Assembly (NCBI GenBank): GCA_022496205.1
Contig: WTXD01000080.1
Span: forward strand, 36,430 to 100,429
From: Gloeopeniophorella convolvens
Taxonomy: Eukaryota > Basidiomycota > Agaricomycetes > Russulales
Direction of reading: 5' to 3'
DNA length: 64,000 bases
Each line of letters opens with the position of its first letter. The first letter of the stretch is position 1. Of the stretch, positions 11,000 through 22,179 are shown piece by piece. Both the position numbers and the translations under genes were made by a program. The notes under the pieces were generated by a model. That model was given only the letters and a program-made list of their open reading frames with translations. It had not been told where the DNA came from and searched no databases.

Positions 11000-11895
11000 T
11001 CATATCAAAGTAGTGCTGTGCAAGCCCCGAGCCTCAATAACAAGGTTTTTGCTCAACCGGACCCGAACGTAGCAGTCAGGCGACCAGCAAAAGGTTACTG
11101 TTTCATATGAGTTGTGGTAATATTCAATCCGAGACCTCTGATGAACGATCGCTGGCAAGGTGTCACCAAATTCGATCGTGCTGGCGAAGAAGAGGAAGAC
11201 GGAGATATGGAAGATGGCCGGGACGAGCCCGAGTGTTGTGGATATGTGGGAGTTTACGACGCCTTCGAAGACGAAGGCGCGGAGGCGCACGCGGGTGTAA
11301 GGAGTGGAGTGGCTGGAGGGGTGTGCTATCTGAATATCTTTGTGGGCCCACTGCTGCATGAGTGTCGCTCCAAGCGCACAAGTCAAGCTCAAGCAAAGGC
11401 TACAGAACCACAGGATGTCTACGCGAAGTCCTGAGGATGGTGCGTGGAATGGGGGTTCCGAGGCCGGCGCTATAATGGTCCCATTGGAGAGGCCAGACAG
11501 TTGTTGAGAGATTTGGGTCAATCAAAAGACGGTTCTATCCCCGGAGTCGGGCTGCAGCAGTTTATAGCTCTCGATGATGAAGGAGGCGACCATGGTGGAG
11601 AAAAGACCAGTCTGTGGCCAAAACCCATAATGAGACGGCTTATTCGAAACGCTGGCAAGGAAAAAACGCACGAAGATAAGAATCCTATCAGCATCAGATT
11701 TCCAAGTTTCGACGAGGCCTTCGTCAGATACTTCAGACCAGTGGAGATGCCTCAACCATAGTTCGGTGAGAGCGTCTTCCTGGCTCTCACGGAATCCTGC
11801 GCACGTTCTGAGCTCACATACCTATCTCGTGAGGAAGGCAACCGCACACGCACATTCGGTGGGGTTCTCCGGAGTTTGTTCAACGTGGACGACAT
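11000..11895 (-). pseudogene. Truncated DUF6535 paralogue
   Basis: A second, shorter relative of the preceding locus on the same strand, about 300 bp upstream of it. It retains LVETWKSDADRILIF, an intron, TGLFSTMVASFIIESYKLL, QPDSGDRTVFLLTQISQQL, DILWFCSLCLSLTCALG, ATLMQQWAHKDIQIAHP and RVRLRAFVFEGVVNSHI. Homology stops after FFASTIEF (about 11160) and the frame then runs into unrelated residues and a stop near 11000. The soluble C-terminal half is missing. This looks like a partial tandem duplicate. Expression cannot be judged from the sequence. Confidence 0.65.
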
Positions 11896-12556
11896 GGGAC
11901 ATGTGGGAAGTGGAGAGAGGCTATTTGACTTCTGAGAATGCTGTCGGACGCAGCACGAAGGTAATCTTCAAGCTTCAAGCTCAATGTGCACTCTACAGTG
12001 GTGGTCTGGCCACTTGATGGAGCTAAGATGTGGTTCGATCGGGACCAGGAAGTGCGGCGAGGTCTAAGAACAAGTACTTGGTACCTAGTAGTATCTGATA
12101 GACTACCAAGTGACGACGGTCGTTCACATGGACAAGAACGAGCGACCGGTGAGGGCAGAATGATTCGATGTCCGATTGCGGCAGCTGCCAGCGGTGCGAA
12201 GCTTTCAGGCGCGCGCCTGATTGACTTTGTGTCTGCTCCACCTTCCATCTTGAACAACGTGCGCGCAAGTGCGACGGGAGCGATCCCACCATGTGGTGTA
12301 GAAGGCAGGAGTGTGGTTCAAGAGAGGTGCGCTGGCCCGGTCCGAACACCGCATCTGTTCCCATCGTCGGTCTTCGTTGCAATATCCGCCTCTTCGCTAC
12401 CAACAGCCAATATTCCGAGAATCAGTTCCAACGTGATGCACAAGCACATGCGGTGGTCATACGCACCATCGGGCACCGAGATGCGCGCATATAATCGCAG
12501 AAGTGGATTTATTCGCGCGTCAGCCTCCGATGCGAGCTCCCCAAGCCCTCCTAGTC
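11896..12556. other. Intergenic, no supportable gene
   Basis: About 660 bp lies between the truncated DUF6535 copy and the PLC-like gene. A long plus-strand frame beginning at 11986 crosses it, but it overlaps the signal peptide and first introns of the PLC-like gene in a different frame and has no motif. A pyrimidine-rich stretch just before 12557 suits a 5' leader. Confidence 0.4.
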
Positions 12557-13979
12557 ATGCGTTTACCAGTCCTCGTATCGATTGTGCTTTCGTTCGCTGC
12601 TTTGGTCAGCTGTGCTGCTGTCCAGAGACGGTGTGTGTCCAACTCTGTCTGAACGTCGCCTTGCTCAATGATACCCCACCTGTAGCGCTACAGCGTGCAA
12701 TGGTCACGCAGAGCTTTGCAACCGCAGCTACGGCAATATCACCTTTGCGGGTGGTGCGTATAGGTTATACTTCTCCCCAACATGTGTCATTTGCTCACGC
12801 ATTTGCCCTACTCAAAGCGCATGACTCTTTTGCATTCAGCTCAGATCCTCTCGCCCGTACGTGCCCTGCATATCCATAGCTTTCAGGTTGCGCCGTCTCA
12901 CAATCGATCCTCAATGCAGTCGCGCGAGATCAAGAGGTCGATGTGCCCACGCAGCTTAGTCTCGGAATTCGGTTACTCCAGGCTCAATCACATAAGTGTG
13001 TTGTGCTCGCCAGCCATCCCTCCAAATACGCTTCTGACATGTGCGCAGGGGCAGCGATGGCGCCATCCATTTCTGTCACACCAGTGAGTGAGGCGCCTGG
13101 ATCCCACCGGTGCGGTTCGCTGATCTAACATATTTACAGGCTGTGTACGCACCTCTCGTTCAGGCCGAGCACAAATGCTAATCCGCCTTGGTGCAGTTGC
13201 TCTTCGACGGCGGCACTGTTGAATGTACGTCCCACATCTCCTAGTATCTACTTAGTGACCCTTACGCCATCTCACTAGCGTACCTCGTCAACGTCGCGAC
13301 CTTCCTGAAGAACAACCCAAATGAGGTCCTCACGCTCCTCTTCACGAATCCAGAGGGCCTCTCCTTCCCTGATGTCTGGGCCCCCGCCTTCGAAGCGTCG
13401 GGCGTGGCCGACTTTGCCTTCGTGCCGCCACAGAACCCGATGCAGCAGAGCGCGTGGCCGACGCTCGGCGATATGATCGCGAGTGGGAAGCGCGTCATCG
13501 TGTTCATTGACGCGATCGGATCCGACGGACAGACAGTTGACTACCTGCTGCCCGAATTCACGATGGTACGCGCCCTCTCTTCCAAGTGCTATGATATTGC
13601 TGGTGGTTGACGCGCACGATAGATTTGGGAGACGCCGTTTAGCGTGACAGACCCAAGCTTCCCATGCTCGGTCGATCGCATCCAGGGCCCGCTCAGCACG
13701 GCGGACCATATGTATATGATCAACCATTCGCTGAACATCAACGAGTTCGGCACGGGCATCATCGTCTCGGATCCGGGAGATGCACCGACAACGAACAGCG
13801 TGTCTTCGTATGTGCTTTCGTTGTTCCATGACCAAAGCTCATCATGCTCTAGCATTGTCGCAAATGCCAACGGGTGCGTGCCATTGGGCGGAGGGCGGAA
13901 CCCAAACTTCGTGCTACTGGACTTTGTGAACATCGGACAGGGCGTGCAAGCTGTGAACCAGCTGAACGGTCTTTCATAG
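12557..13979 (+). CDS. Secreted PLC-like phosphodiesterase (PI-PLC X fold)
   Basis: A fungal PLC-like phosphodiesterase with a TIM-barrel related to PI-PLC X domains; the natural substrate is unknown. The ATG at 12557 starts a signal peptide, MRLPVLVSIVLSFAALVSC. Splicing then joins TACNGHAELCNRSYG, NITFAG|AHDSFAFSSD (first catalytic-type His), PTQLSLGIRLLQAQSH, DGAIHFCHTSC, LLFDGGTVE|SYLVNV and FLKNNPNEVLTLLFTN. From 13390 the frame reads GVADFAFVPPQNPMQQSAW, PTLGDMIASGKRVIVFID and, after one more intron (ending 13624), IWETPFSVTDPSFPCSVDR. It ends NPNFVLLDFVNIGQG... at TAG 13977. About seven short introns, and the frame is intact. Cys pairs and the signal peptide point to the secretory path or cell surface. 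Confidence 0.88.
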
Positions 13980-14243
13980 GGTGCACGTTACATCACACAC
14001 TTCTTGGTTTATTGATAGGTCTTCGAACTTCGGGGGTTAATCCTCGTTTCATATTTTCGTTATACCCCGCAATCTTATACTCTTGTTTCTGTGTCACGAA
14101 GCAGTGCACTTCAAACATTTGACGGAAGCATTAGCACCAACATGCAGCAGATAGGAAAGTGTGGCTCGATTCGCAGACTATCCTCAGGCTACATGTAGCC
14201 CAGTGCGCGCGTACTGTACATCCTACACCACCCGCAACAGCAC

Positions 14244-16103
14244 TCATTCGTCCTTCTTGCCGGCATCTCTCGGTGTCGGCGGCGCCGCGAATCCGCTCAG
14301 CGGTGAGCGTGGCGTAGGCGGGAAATGTCCGTACGCAGGGGTGCCAGGCGCAGAGCTGCCCACCGTCGCGGCAGTAGCCGGGGTCCGGGCCGGGCCATAA
14401 ACGCCAGGCGAGAGCCCGAGCCCTGCTGAGCCAGGGCCGGGGAACGCCCCGCCCGAGGGGGTGCGCCCCGAGAGCGGCGGAGGGGCGACGGGCGAGTATG
14501 GCGAATAGGGCATGGGCGAGCCCGCGGGCGAGCCGCTGTACGCCGAGCCCGCGTAGGACGAGCCGTATGGCGAGCCGCCATCCGCCCACGACGATGGGCG
14601 CAGCGACGCGCTGTTGGGGCGCGAGCGCAGGGATGCGCCAGTCCACTTGCGCCGGATGCCACCGCGGGACGAGTCGGGTGTTGGCGCGATACTGTCCGAG
14701 TCGTCCGGGCCCGCGACGACGGTGATTGCGCGATCGGTCGCGCGGAGAGCCCACGATGCGCAGACAAAGACGCCGCCTACAACCCCGGCCCAGCTGGTCA
14801 AACGGTGTGAGTGCATACGAAAAGGATGCAGATAGGTTGAAACTCATGATCACCGTATGAAGAACTGGGCGAATGTGGTCGTACGCTGGATGATTGTAAG
14901 GCGCACGGGCTCGATGTCGAACTTGAAGAAAATGCCAGGAACGCCGGTGTGGTGGTTGAGCTTGCGTTCATAATGTGTGACGCTGTACTGGTTCGTGTGA
15001 AGAGGCGTGGACCGAGGCGCGATGTAGGTGGTTGGCACAACCCGAAGGAAGTACTGGTACGCAACGAACTCTGCAGGGATGTCAGACAGGAAAAGCCCAT
15101 TTCGAGGAAGCCCATACGGTCATGAGTGATCTCGAACGAGTTATCCAAGGGTTGAGTAATTTCTGGGAAGTGCTTGCCGAACGAGAATTCAGTGATAACA
15201 TGCGACAGATTCATGACTGAGGAAAGCTGCGTCGGTAAGGCAGAGAATGCGCGAAGGAGACGGCGTACGGCTGTGATCCACATGCAGATGACTCGTGTAA
15301 CCGTGGCCGAGCGTAGTGATGTGGAGGTTTGCTACGTAGGTTCTTCAGTGGACGGTCCTGGGTACGGAGAGCTGAGAACGCACCTGTAACCTTTTTCACG
15401 GAGAGCGAGCCATATACGCGGCATGCGCTGCCGTCCGAAACGTAGTTGTACGTAGGCTTGTAGAGATCCTTCGAACGGCGGAAGAGACCTGAAAGCAAAC
15501 CTCGCGACTTGCGAGATTCAGAGACAGCCTGCCGTGCGGACAGAGCCTCCGCGTGCTCCCTGCAAATGAAAACATAAGATAGATCCGCTGAACCCAATTG
15601 AGCTACCCACTTGAGAGCGGTGGCCTGCCCAATGTCGAAAAGTGTCTATGCAAGGGTCAGACGCCAATCGAGGGATGAGGCCGATGCACGCACCCCGTCC
15701 CGGCGGAAACCCTTGCTGAGGAACAACCTGTCCCCCACGGCGTCCCGCAAGTCAACGGTCAGATCTAAGGCATTCGATTATCACTGAGGCTAGATAAGCG
15801 CACAGATATACACATACATCTGCAAGGCATGTTGACGACCAAATCGACATTGACGTCCAGGTAGCTCGCCGGCGAATGGTCGACGCCAAATTCGTAATCC
15901 GGCCAACCCCATACAAACTCGCCAATATCGTTTGCTACAAGTAGGAAGGCAATAAAGCCGATAAAGAGGGTGAGGAAACCACGCTCGCCCGAGCGTGTGC
16001 GGTAAGTCGAAGGGACTTTTGGGAAGGCATCGAAGCTCTTGAGAGGCGCAGGGGCGACGGCGTCGAGCTTGTCAAGCAGGGAGAGCTCCTCCTGCGTGTC
16101 CAT
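14244..16103 (-). CDS. ERV41: ERV41, ER-Golgi cargo receptor subunit
   Basis: Erv41 works with Erv46 as a retrieval receptor cycling between ER and Golgi. The ATG at 16103 gives MDTQEELSLLDKLDAV, then LKSFDAFPKVP, a first membrane helix (GFLTLFIGFIAFLLVANDI) and the luminal beginning DLVVNMPC, joined by an intron to RYLTVDLRDAVGDRLFLS. The luminal domain continues with ACRVYGSLSVKKVT, MNLSHVITEFSFGKHFPEI, YQYFLRVVPTTYI and HHTGVPGIFFKFDIEPV. The second membrane helix, AGVVGGVFVCASWAL, is near 14760. The cytosolic tail is unusually long, about 150 residues rich in Ser, Pro and Gly (14700-14250). It ends KKDE, a dilysine KKXX retrieval signal. Several introns, and the frame looks intact. Confidence 0.9.
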
Positions 16104-16315
16104 GGGTGCGATTGCGCTCTTGCGAGCGACGTGGAGGGGGTTAAAAGTAAAGGTGCGCGGGTGTCGACGTGTCAGATGTGCTGCCGGCGTTCGCAACGCC
16201 CGAAATATTGGCGGACGCGCTTGCAGGTGATGTGGCAAGACCCCGGCACCGCTTCTCACCTCGGCACTGTGATGTGGCAGTCCCTCTGCCACCGCCTCCC
16301 CTGCAGCTTGCAGCC
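16104..16315. promoter_or_regulatory. Divergent promoter region, ERV41 / LENG1-like
   Basis: A 212-bp gap between opposite start codons. An open frame from 16169 runs into the LENG1-like start, but the conserved N terminus begins at 16316, so I treat the upstream codons as leader. Confidence 0.45.
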
Positions 16316-17234
16316 ATGGGCAAGCTCAACATCGCCCATCACAAATCCTATCACCCTTACCGCCTCGATAATGTCGAGCGTGTTCGTCGCGATGAGGCCG
16401 CCGCCAAGCTCAAACAGACCGAGGATGCCGACCGCGTCCTTGTGGCCGTACGTCGTCTTGCATCTGCTATCCTCGTGATTATCACACTGAATCATATCCA
16501 GGATGCCGAGTCCCGCATGAGTCTACTTCGCCAGCGCGCGGGCGTCTCCCCGCCATCACCTCCACCATCCAATCAGGGCGAGGAAGCCGTTGCGCCTCCT
16601 GTGTCTGAGCCCGCAACCTCAAATGGACACATCAACCTCTTTGCCGACCTAGAGGAACACGCAGCAACGCTCGCTGCGCGTGCATCAAAGTCCAAACCTG
16701 TAGCGACAGACTCTGACCGTGGTGTCCCCCTTGCACCCACGAAGAAGGACTTGCAGCCGTGGTACTCGACATCACGCGACGCGCCTGAGGATAAAGGTAC
16801 AGACGCTAGGAGGTACGTACCCTCGCGCCAACAAGTACACTGTTGGCTAATTGCGGTGCAGGAGGCGAGACCTTGCCCGACAGGTGAAAGCCGATCCGCT
16901 CGCATCCATCCCGTCCCATCTAAAGCGACCCGCGCCACCGCCATCGCACCCATCGTCGCGTGCGATGGCACCGCCTCCATCGTCCTCCTCTCTAGAAGGC
17001 CGGTTGGCGCGTGAGTCCTCCGAGCGTGAGCGCGCGCTCGCACTGGTGCGGCGCAAACAACGCGAACGCGAACGCGAAGAGAGTGGTACCGCGACACCCA
17101 GCACGGTGCACGGTGGTGGCTACGCCGATGTTTTCAACCGGCGCGAGGTAGAAGATGCGCATCGCGGTCGTGAACGAGATCGCGATTCAGGATGGCGGCA
17201 GCGCCGCTGGGACGACGGCGACCGCAGGCGGTGA
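16316..17234 (+). CDS. CIR_N-domain protein, LENG1-like
   Basis: A nuclear-type protein with an N-terminal CIR_N domain, as in LENG1 and related splicing-associated proteins; its precise role in fungi is not established. The ATG at 16316 gives MGKLNIAHHKSYHPYRLDNV, then ERVRRDEAAAKLKQTEDADR, which is the domain signature. An intron (gtacgtcg...ccag) joins VLVA|DAESRMSLLRQRAG. The middle is low complexity with INLFADLEEH and KKDLQPWYS. A second intron joins DARR|RRDLARQVKADPLASI, and the C terminus is strongly charged (ERERALALVRRKQRERER; RRWDDGDRRR), ending with TGA at 17232. The stretch WYS followed by a basic tail matches LENG1 homologues. The frame is intact. Confidence 0.82.
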
Positions 17235-17791
17235 TGACCATCGTCCACCTCTTTACTTGTTCCTTGTGATAAGTATTGTATCTTTACCGTCTGTACTTTA
17301 TGTATCATTCGCTGCAGTAAGTCAACCGAGTCTGTTGTTTATCTGTGCGCTAACGACACCATGTCATGCGTCATGCTTTAGAGCTCAATATAGAATCAAT
17401 CTACGCCATTGCGTCATTGCTTTTCCGGACTGGTTATGCTGGGGGTGCCTGAATGGATGTCATTACGCCTCGAGGGCGATCATACCTATCACCGCCGGAA
17501 CTGCAGCTTCCCATACAAGTCCGCAAACACGCGTGCCTACAAGCACGACCAATGAACGTTGAACGGCAGGACTACATGCGTCGTTTTCACCTGCCACCGG
17601 TCCAACCTGGCGATCCCACCGTGCCTGAACAGACAAACGTGATAGCATTCACACGGATGCAGAAACTCTATTCCCTGCGTATTAGTCTTGAAACAAACTG
17701 TGTTATGAAGGAGGTATGGTATAGATACTACGTTGTGCACACGCTCACGGCGTCTGCGCTCATCTCTGCCCCTGGCCCCACCGTCTAGAAT
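17235..17791. other. Intergenic, convergent 3' flanks
   Basis: 557 bp between the convergent ends of the LENG1-like and quinone-reductase genes. Short frames at 17453-17788 lack motifs. Presumably 3' UTRs and terminators. Confidence 0.45.
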
Positions 17792-19240
17792 TTACAACTT
17801 GCCCGGCTGCGGCTGCTCGCGCACGCGCACGACCGCCTTGCCCCACGTCCGGCGGTGCTCGAGGTCGTCGAGGCCCTTGCCGAGCGTGTCGAGCGTATAC
17901 TCGCCTGAGAACAGCACTGGCTTTAACTTGCCCGACGCGAGCAACGCGAGGAGCTCCTGCCACACCTCCGCGAAGCGCCGCGGGCCCTTTGCTGCAGGCC
18001 CGGATCAGCAGGTGCCCATGTCGTACACCGAGGAAGACCACGTACATGTATAGGAGCCCCAGAAGATGCCGACGACAGAGACGTTCTTCAGAAGCACGAG
18101 GTTCAGCGGAAGCTGCACACAGGAAAAGCCGATGTCAGCGCCCGGTGCACGCTAAAACTACCCACACGAAAGTGCGCGCGCGCGCACGACGTACCTGCTC
18201 GATCGCGCCACCAGCAAAGCCGACGACGAGCGCACGGCCGCCCCACGCGATGCACTTGAGCGCATCTGCGGGCGCACCGAGCCATCAGCACGCCAAAAGC
18301 GCCACAAGCGCAAGAAGATCGGCAGCAGCGCACCCTTGATCCGCCCAACGGGGTCGTACACGACGTCGACGCCGCGCCCGCCGGTGATGTGCATCACGTC
18401 CTTCTGCCAGCCATCCTTAGTGTAGTCGACGACGACGTCCGCGCCGCCCGCGACGCGCGCGACCTCGAGCTTCGTCGGCGACGCCGCGGCGATGACATTC
18501 GCGCCGAGCGCTGCAGAGCCGTGCCGTGAGCGGAAGCACGGGCGCAGGAGACACACGGTGCGCACCCTTTGCGATCTGGATCGCCGCGATGCCGACGCCG
18601 CCTGCTGCTGCCAGGACGAGGACCCATTCGCCTGTGCGCGCACACACATATTCAGCCCCAGCACACACGGTGCCAATCCGGACGCGACGTACCCGCCTGA
18701 AGCTTCGCGCGCCCAACGAGCGCCTCATAGCTCGTCGGGTACGTCACATACAAACCTACGCAGCCCCGCATCACGCGTTAACCACACGGCCCAGTCTCCA
18801 AGGGCCCACACGTACCGGCACCCTGGTCGAACGTGAGCGTGTCGGGCAGCGGGAGCACGAGCTCCGGCTTGGCAACGACACGCTCCGCGAGCGAGCCCTG
18901 CGCAGAGCCGAACACGCGATCGCCGCGCTTGAACGGGCTCCCCGGCGGCGCCGCTGCGACCGTGCCGGCGAACTCGGTGCCGAGGATGAACGGGCGCGGC
19001 GGCTGCGTCTGGTACCGGCCCTGCGCCTGCAGGATCTGTCTCCCGCGCCGCCGCGATCAGTCACGCCAGCACGAGAAGAAAAGGACGAGGGAGGGCGCGC
19101 ACGTCGAAGAAGTTGAGCCCCGCGCTGTGTACGTCGATGAGCAGGTTGTCCGAGTCCTTCGGGACCTCGGGGGCCGGCGCGTCGAGCGTGAGCGGGATCT
19201 TGGAGTGGTGCGCGTACTCGGAAATCACGAAGCCTCTCAT
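17792..19240 (-). CDS. MDR-family quinone oxidoreductase-like enzyme
   Basis: A medium-chain dehydrogenase/reductase of the NADPH:quinone reductase (zeta-crystallin) branch, probably cytosolic. The ATG at 19240 reads MRGFVISEYAHHSKIPLTLD, NLLIDVHSAGLNFFD. Further exons give PRPFILGTEFAGTV, FKRGDRVFGSAQGSLAERVV, LPDTLTFDQGA and TYPTSYEALVGRAKLQAGE. The nucleotide-binding loop is WVLVLAAAGGVGIAAIQIAK, followed by LGANVIAAASPTKLEVA, GADVVVDYTKDGW and GGRGVDVVYDPVG. The remaining exons read ALKCIAWGGRALVVGFAGG and IEQ|LPLNLVLLKNVSVVG, and the gene ends YTLDTLGKGLDDLEHRRTWG...PGKL at TAA 17792. About seven short introns, and every join I followed keeps frame. No zinc-ligand set is visible, as expected for quinone reductases. 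Confidence 0.88.
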
Positions 19241-20037
19241 GGTGCTAGTACTTGGTGCTGATGCTCTGGTCTGGGGGTCTTGTCTGGTCGCCGCGTCGAT
19301 CTGCGCCTTGGCACTTACTATGGGCAACACACGGACTGAAGAGGGGGATGATGGATCGGGAGGCCCAGACTGCGCCGCGCGCGCTTTATGGCGTGCACGA
19401 TTCACATGCGACGCTCAGGGCCCTCGGAGTTGTGCGCTGCTGCGTCTGCGCAAGGGCCCCATACGCGCGGGATGGGGATATCGCCCTGCGCGGGCCCTCG
19501 GACTCGACGCAAACACCGAGCGCGGGTACGCAGCATAATATCATGCCCGCCGGGTGAACATGACCCACCGCGAAAGCCCAATTGTCACCGTGCGGGTGAG
19601 CGATTGTCGGGTTGTGGCCGTCGCGCTGGGATCTGACTTATTACTCGGGCGTCGTTCTCGTCAACGGCATTACCATCAGCTCCAGAATAAGAATAAATAC
19701 AGTCCAGTCTGCAGTCCGTCGCGTCGCCCGCGCCCCGCACCCCCGCGTCTAACCAACCAAGAAACCAAGGGCCAGCGCCAAGCGCGGAGTAGAGGGCGAG
19801 CCGGAGGAAGTAACATTAGACCGCGCGGGGCGGGTGGATGGGCATATGTCGGGGGAATCAGGGCGGTAAATGTATGTAGCGTGGGTAGAACGCGAGAAGG
19901 GGAAGAAGGGTAGCTATAACATCATGCACATGCTTGCAGCGTAAGAATCCGTGATACAGTACAGCACCGTTAGACGGATGCATAGTCGTCAACACCAAAA
20001 CCAAACTCTAGATGGCCACGGCCACGACCGCGGCGGA
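19241..20037. other. Intergenic, no supportable gene
   Basis: About 800 bp contains the promoter of the quinone-reductase-like gene and the 3' flank of the TVP38-like gene. Frames at 19250-19640 and 19554-19913 have no recognisable domain and overlap one another. Confidence 0.4.
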
Positions 20038-22179
20038 TTAAGACCCCGAGCGGTAGCTCGGCGGCGGCGTGAACGCGCGCTGCGCGGGCGCGAGCGGAGG
20101 CGCGTACGGCGTCTGCGCAGGCGTGCCGTGAAACGGCGGCGTCGGCAGCGTGTTCGCGCGGCCTACGCTCGTGCTGCCCGGCATCGACGCAAATTGCTCC
20201 GGCTGGTACGTGACGTACTGCGCGCTTGCGCTCGCAGGCGGGGAGCGGGGTGCGGGTGGGAACGGTGCGGGTGGCGCAAATGAGAGGGGGGATGTGTTGT
20301 AGGGCACGTGTTGGGGCACAGGGGAGGACGGCTGGGAAACATGTATGCGTGGAGGTGCGGGCGCGGAAGCAGTGGGGGTGCGCGGCGTGCGTGCGTTCGA
20401 CCACTCGTCCCCGGACGCGGCCATGGTGGCGGTGGCGGCCGCGGCGCTCGCGGGCGGTGCGTAGCGAGCGGACGGGGTAAACGAGGGTTGGCGTGGGCGC
20501 GGTGCGTGCAGCTGCGGGTCGGGCGCGTAGCCGACAGCGCGGCCATACTCGTCCCACTGCTGGTGCACCGACTCTTCCGAGCCGAGACCGCCCTCGGGGT
20601 CGTATGGCTGTAGCGTGACGTCTGAGTCGGACGGGTTCGAGCGGAAGGCAGAGACAGTTGATGCGTTGTTGTAGTATGCGCCGGTGTACTCCATCTTTGC
20701 TTGCCTGGAAGCATGTCAGTGGTCGTGTGCGGGGTGGATGCAATGAGATCGCGTACCGAGCCTTGCGGCGATCGTAGATGACGGCGGGCTTAACACGGCC
20801 CATCTCACGGTAGATGTACCACGCAGCCAAGATAGTAATGATGGTCGTGACTGCGATCACCGTGTAGCTCGCAACGCGCTGGCCCGTCGTCTCGCCTGTG
20901 TGCTCATGAGTCTAACGAACAGCCGAGTCGGAGCATGGCACATACTTTTTCCTGAGGTCTCGAGGATAACACCAATATACACAGTGACAAACTGCTTGGG
21001 AAGCGTCAAGAACGCGGCCAGTGAGAACGTCCACACGCTCATGCCGCACGTTGCAAACACGGCAGTAGTAACTGCGATGACGTAAGCGGCGCCGCAGCAA
21101 AAAGCAAGACAGGACAAAGCACGCACAGTGGCCTGGGATGGCGCTGGAGCGCGCAATGACGGCGATCTTGAAGCCACCCTCGCGCACGATGCGCGCAAGG
21201 CAGCCATACTGTATATTTGTCTTCTCGGTTTTCTCGCCGCGCGCACGACAGCAGTACTTGAACGCGCTGCACACGAGGGAGGACACCATTGCATCAGTGG
21301 AGCTCCACAAACACGCAGGGGGGAACCATCGCGCTTACTAGAAATTACCCAACTCGCCGACAAATGTGCCTGCTGCGACAATGGCGAAGCCGATCCAAAG
21401 CCCCCAGACGACGCCACAGAGGATGGCGATGATCTCATGCCCAAAGAGCTGTCGCGGCCCATGGAGGTGAGCGGATGCGCGGGCCGAGCGGATCAGACAA
21501 GGCGACACACCGGAGGAAAGGATATAACGAATAGGATGGCTATTGGGATGGCCCATCCGCCAGGGAGGCTGGAAAGACGACGGGGTCAGCATGGCTGGTG
21601 CGAGCGGAGGGAAGAATGACGGAAGTGACGCTGGGAAGCCGGACTCCACGGGCTTGGCAACGCATGGGCATGGCCATGGCGGTTGCCTCACAGCGACGGC
21701 AGCGATGGGGCTTGTGCAGACGGGAGCGGGCGATTGATACAACGAGCACATACTTTTTGATCTTGTTAGCCTCGGGGGTGAGGGCCTTGACGATTTGGGT
21801 GTGGAATATGGTGATGAGAGCGGTGATCAACGTGAGGACGAACGCAAGCACGTAGTACCCTGCGGAGAGCAGAGCACATCAGTACACGCAGTGGGAAGGA
21901 CGAGATGAAGCTGGTAAAGCACGCACATAGCCACTCGCGACGGACCCAGAACCGCCAGTGGGATAGTGTCTTCCAATCAAGGACACCCTGGCGCGAGAGT
22001 TCGGCGGCTTCGCTGGGGGTTGGGCTAGGAGTGCGGGAGATGCGCTCTGGGGAAGATTCGGGCTTTGGGGGGACGGAAGAGGAGGAGTTATTGAAGGTGT
22101 AGGGGTTGCCGTTGGGAGGGTACATGTAGGGGTTCGCGCCAGGCTGAGGACGGCCATATGCCGGATATGGGGAGGACAT
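20038..22179 (-). CDS. TVP38: TVP38/TMEM64 (SNARE-associated Golgi) membrane protein
   Basis: A DedA/VTT-fold multi-pass protein of the Golgi or endosomal membrane; the yeast relative is Tvp38. The ATG at 22179 starts MSSPYPAYGRPQPGANPYMY, a Pro/Ser-rich cytosolic head, then WRFWVRREWL|WYYVLAFVLT, LITALITIFHTQIVKAL. The core follows: FGHEIIAILCGVVWGLWIGF, AAGTFVGELGNF, YCCRARGEKTEKTNIQYGC, GGFKIAVIARSSAIPGHF and SVWTFSLAAFLTLPKQFVTV. These are the family signatures, including the IARxSxIPGH loop. A last helix VIAVTTIITILAAWYIYREM precedes a long Pro/Ala/Ser-rich tail (20700-20041) ending SYRSGS. About six introns. The tail is far longer than in yeast and looks disordered. Confidence 0.87.

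Noticed and set aside
11986..12879. 297-codon plus-strand frame over 11986-12879
   Set aside because: It crosses the signal peptide exon and introns of the PLC-like gene in another frame and carries no motif.
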